Shown here piece after piece: positions 14,629 to 15,944 of a DNA stretch of 15,944 nucleotides. How positions within the stretch are numbered: position 1 is the stretch's first letter; each line of letters starts with the position of its first letter. Location of the stretch: contig USPQ01000060.1 in assembly GCA_900556625.1 (NCBI GenBank), positions 1-15,944 of the forward strand, in the 5' to 3' direction. The position numbers and the translations under genes were made by a program. The notes beneath the pieces are model-generated. The model was given only the letters and a program-made list of their open reading frames with translations, ran no database searches and was not told the origin of the DNA. Source of the DNA: an uncultured Bacteroides sp. (lineage in GTDB: Bacteria > Bacteroidota > Bacteroidia > Bacteroidales > Bacteroidaceae).

Positions 14629-15944
14629 CTATCCGCAATGAAAATACTTATGTACCAAATCTAACATTTCCTGTGGTTTTCCTTCCAAATCCGCACGTAA
14701 TGTCTTGTCGCCATAACTGCGAAGCTTACGGATGATACCATCAATCATTGCCGGACTGAATACATTATATTGTTCAAAAATGGCTCTTTGTTGTTGCAGG
14801 CAATCGGCAGAAGCCTCACAGCTATCCGGCAGTTGCGCTAATGATTTCAGCTTATCTTCATTCTCTTTCTGATGGATATTCACATTTACATACGTTTTTT
14901 GGGCAATCTCCAATGCGTTTCCGATTTCAAACCCATGACGGCAGGCAACGGCCAAGCCTGCCAACAGTTGATATAGATCCGCCGATCCGTCCGGAGAACG
15001 CATTTCTACCGTCTGCTTCTGGCTAGTGTCGAAATGACTTTCAGCTTCTAACGGGTTTGCCAATGTACACATATCTGTTTTTGCAGCCCACCCTAGAGGT
15101 ACACGCACTAATACAGAACGGTTGCGATCTCCCCAACAAACATTGGTAGGTGCTTCCTGATGAGGAACAAGACGGAAATACGAAGTTGGATTGGTGTTTC
15201 CGAAAGCAGTGATTGAAGGAGCAAGCACCATCATTCCTGCAATTGCCTTGCGTGCCGTTTCCGACAAAACGCCATCTACCAGCATTTGGTTCTTTCCGTC
15301 CTTCATTATACGCATATGGATATGTAACCCCGAACCGGCTTTTCCTGCCGTAATTTTAGGAGCGAATGTTACATTATATCCATACTTATATCCTAAATTG
15401 CGGATCACCCATTTAGCTATCATCAATTGGTCTGCCGCCTGTGATACGGGAACAGGCAAGAATTCTATTTCATTTTGTTCATAAATATAGCCATCCAAAG
15501 TAAAGTTACCCACTTCGGAATGTCCGTACTTTATTTGCCCGCCTGTCTGTGCGATATAAGACATACATTGGGTACGGAACTCATTAAATTTCGCATAAGG
15601 GCCTGATTCATGATAACCGCGCTGATCGGTCGCTTGAAACATACCCGTATCCGGTGCTATTACATAATATTCAAGTTCGCCCATAGCTTGAAATTCCATT
15701 CCGGTGACTTCCGTAAAGGTCTTACTTGCTTTGTACAGGGTATGTTCCGGCGCACTTTCAAGCGGTTCTCCATCTTTATTAAAGAAAGAACAAAGCATGG
15801 ACAAAGTCGGTATTTCTGCAAACGGATCAACAAATGCTGTGCAAAAACGAGGAATCACGTAAAGGTCACTACTGCCCGCCTCTATAAAAGAGAAAAGACT
15901 GGAACCGTCTACCCGTTCTCCACAAGTGAGAATAGCTTCCAGAT
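14629..15944 (-). CDS. glnA: Glutamine synthetase, partial (N-terminus beyond right edge)
   Basis: Forms glutamine from glutamate, ammonia and ATP in the cytoplasm. The stop TAG is at 14631-14629 and the frame is open through base 15944, giving 438 full codons. An internal GTG at 15858 is not the start, because the upstream frame encodes conserved sequence including ERVDGSSLFSF. The catalytic domain shows GELEYYVI, the ATP/glutamate loop AGSGLHIHM, NPTSYFRLVPHQEAP, GDRNRSVLVRVP and EMRSPDGSADLYQ. This is a GSI-like enzyme, expected near 500 residues, so about 60 are missing. The segment where GSI-beta enzymes carry the adenylylated tyrosine (NLYDLPP) reads VNVNIHQKENED, without that tyrosine, so adenylylation control is unlikely. 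The last 23 residues end in LVHKYFHCG. Confidence 0.93.
   Translation of the reverse strand, partial: LEAILTCGERVDGSSLFSFIEAGSSDLYVIPRFCTAFVDPFAEIPTLSMLCSFFNKDGEPLESAPEHTLYKASKTFTEVTGMEFQAMGELEYYVIAPDTGMFQATDQRGYHESGPYAKFNEFRTQCMSYIAQTGGQIKYGHSEVGNFTLDGYIYEQNEIEFLPVPVSQAADQLMIAKWVIRNLGYKYGYNVTFAPKITAGKAGSGLHIHMRIMKDGKNQMLVDGVLSETARKAIAGMMVLAPSITAFGNTNPTSYFRLVPHQEAPTNVCWGDRNRSVLVRVPLGWAAKTDMCTLANPLEAESHFDTSQKQTVEMRSPDGSADLYQLLAGLAVACRHGFEIGNALEIAQKTYVNVNIHQKENEDKLKSLAQLPDSCEASADCLQQQRAIFEQYNVFSPAMIDGIIRKLRSYGDKTLRADLEGKPQEMLDLVHKYFHCG

Overview
The window looks like chromosomal DNA of a Bacteroides-type gut anaerobe. Three things support this. Several genes sit behind the Bacteroidota promoter pattern (a TTTG box about 20 nt upstream of TAnnTTTG). 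The xylose isomerase is the 438-residue Bacteroides type. The proteins have the family mix expected of the genus: a single-RRM small RNA-binding protein, a NUDIX-type sugar regulator and a GNAT/nitrilase fusion. Shine-Dalgarno sequences are weak or absent, as is usual there. The species cannot be fixed from sequence reading alone.

Layout. (1) 1-3355, minus: isoleucyl-tRNA synthetase, C-terminus off the left edge. (2) 3566-4618, plus: a 10-helix membrane protein of the YhiM/DUF2776 family, convergent with (3) 4765-6303, minus: an N-acetyltransferase fused to a nitrilase-type amidohydrolase. A palindromic repeat element separates the two. (4) 6612-11914, minus: a xylose catabolism locus in transcription order xylR-like NUDIX regulator, xylB, xylA, xylE, with hairpins at the gene junctions and two terminator-like structures at the end. 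(5) 12256-14030, plus: thiD then fabD, each with its own promoter, closed by a strong hairpin terminator. (6) 14109-14354, minus: a small RRM RNA-binding protein. (7) 14629 to the right edge, minus: a glutamine synthetase lacking its N-terminus.

How they work together. XylE imports D-xylose with protons, XylA isomerises it to D-xylulose and XylB phosphorylates that to D-xylulose 5-phosphate for the pentose phosphate pathway. The NUDIX-like protein, whose catalytic box is degraded and which carries a winged-helix tail, is the likely local regulator. The remaining genes are mostly housekeeping: translation, thiamine, fatty acid and nitrogen metabolism.

I do not see an obvious new defence, mobile or biosynthetic system. 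The most notable observations are: a swapped class I signature motif (GIHH instead of HIGH) in the isoleucyl-tRNA synthetase; two copies of a long palindromic element, one between xylA and xylE; phased hairpin repeats and a wobble-paired hairpin after xylE; a fivefold two-helix repeat in the YhiM-like protein; and candidate operators in the xylR/thiD divergent region. No rRNA, tRNA, CRISPR array, insertion sequence or prophage gene was seen.
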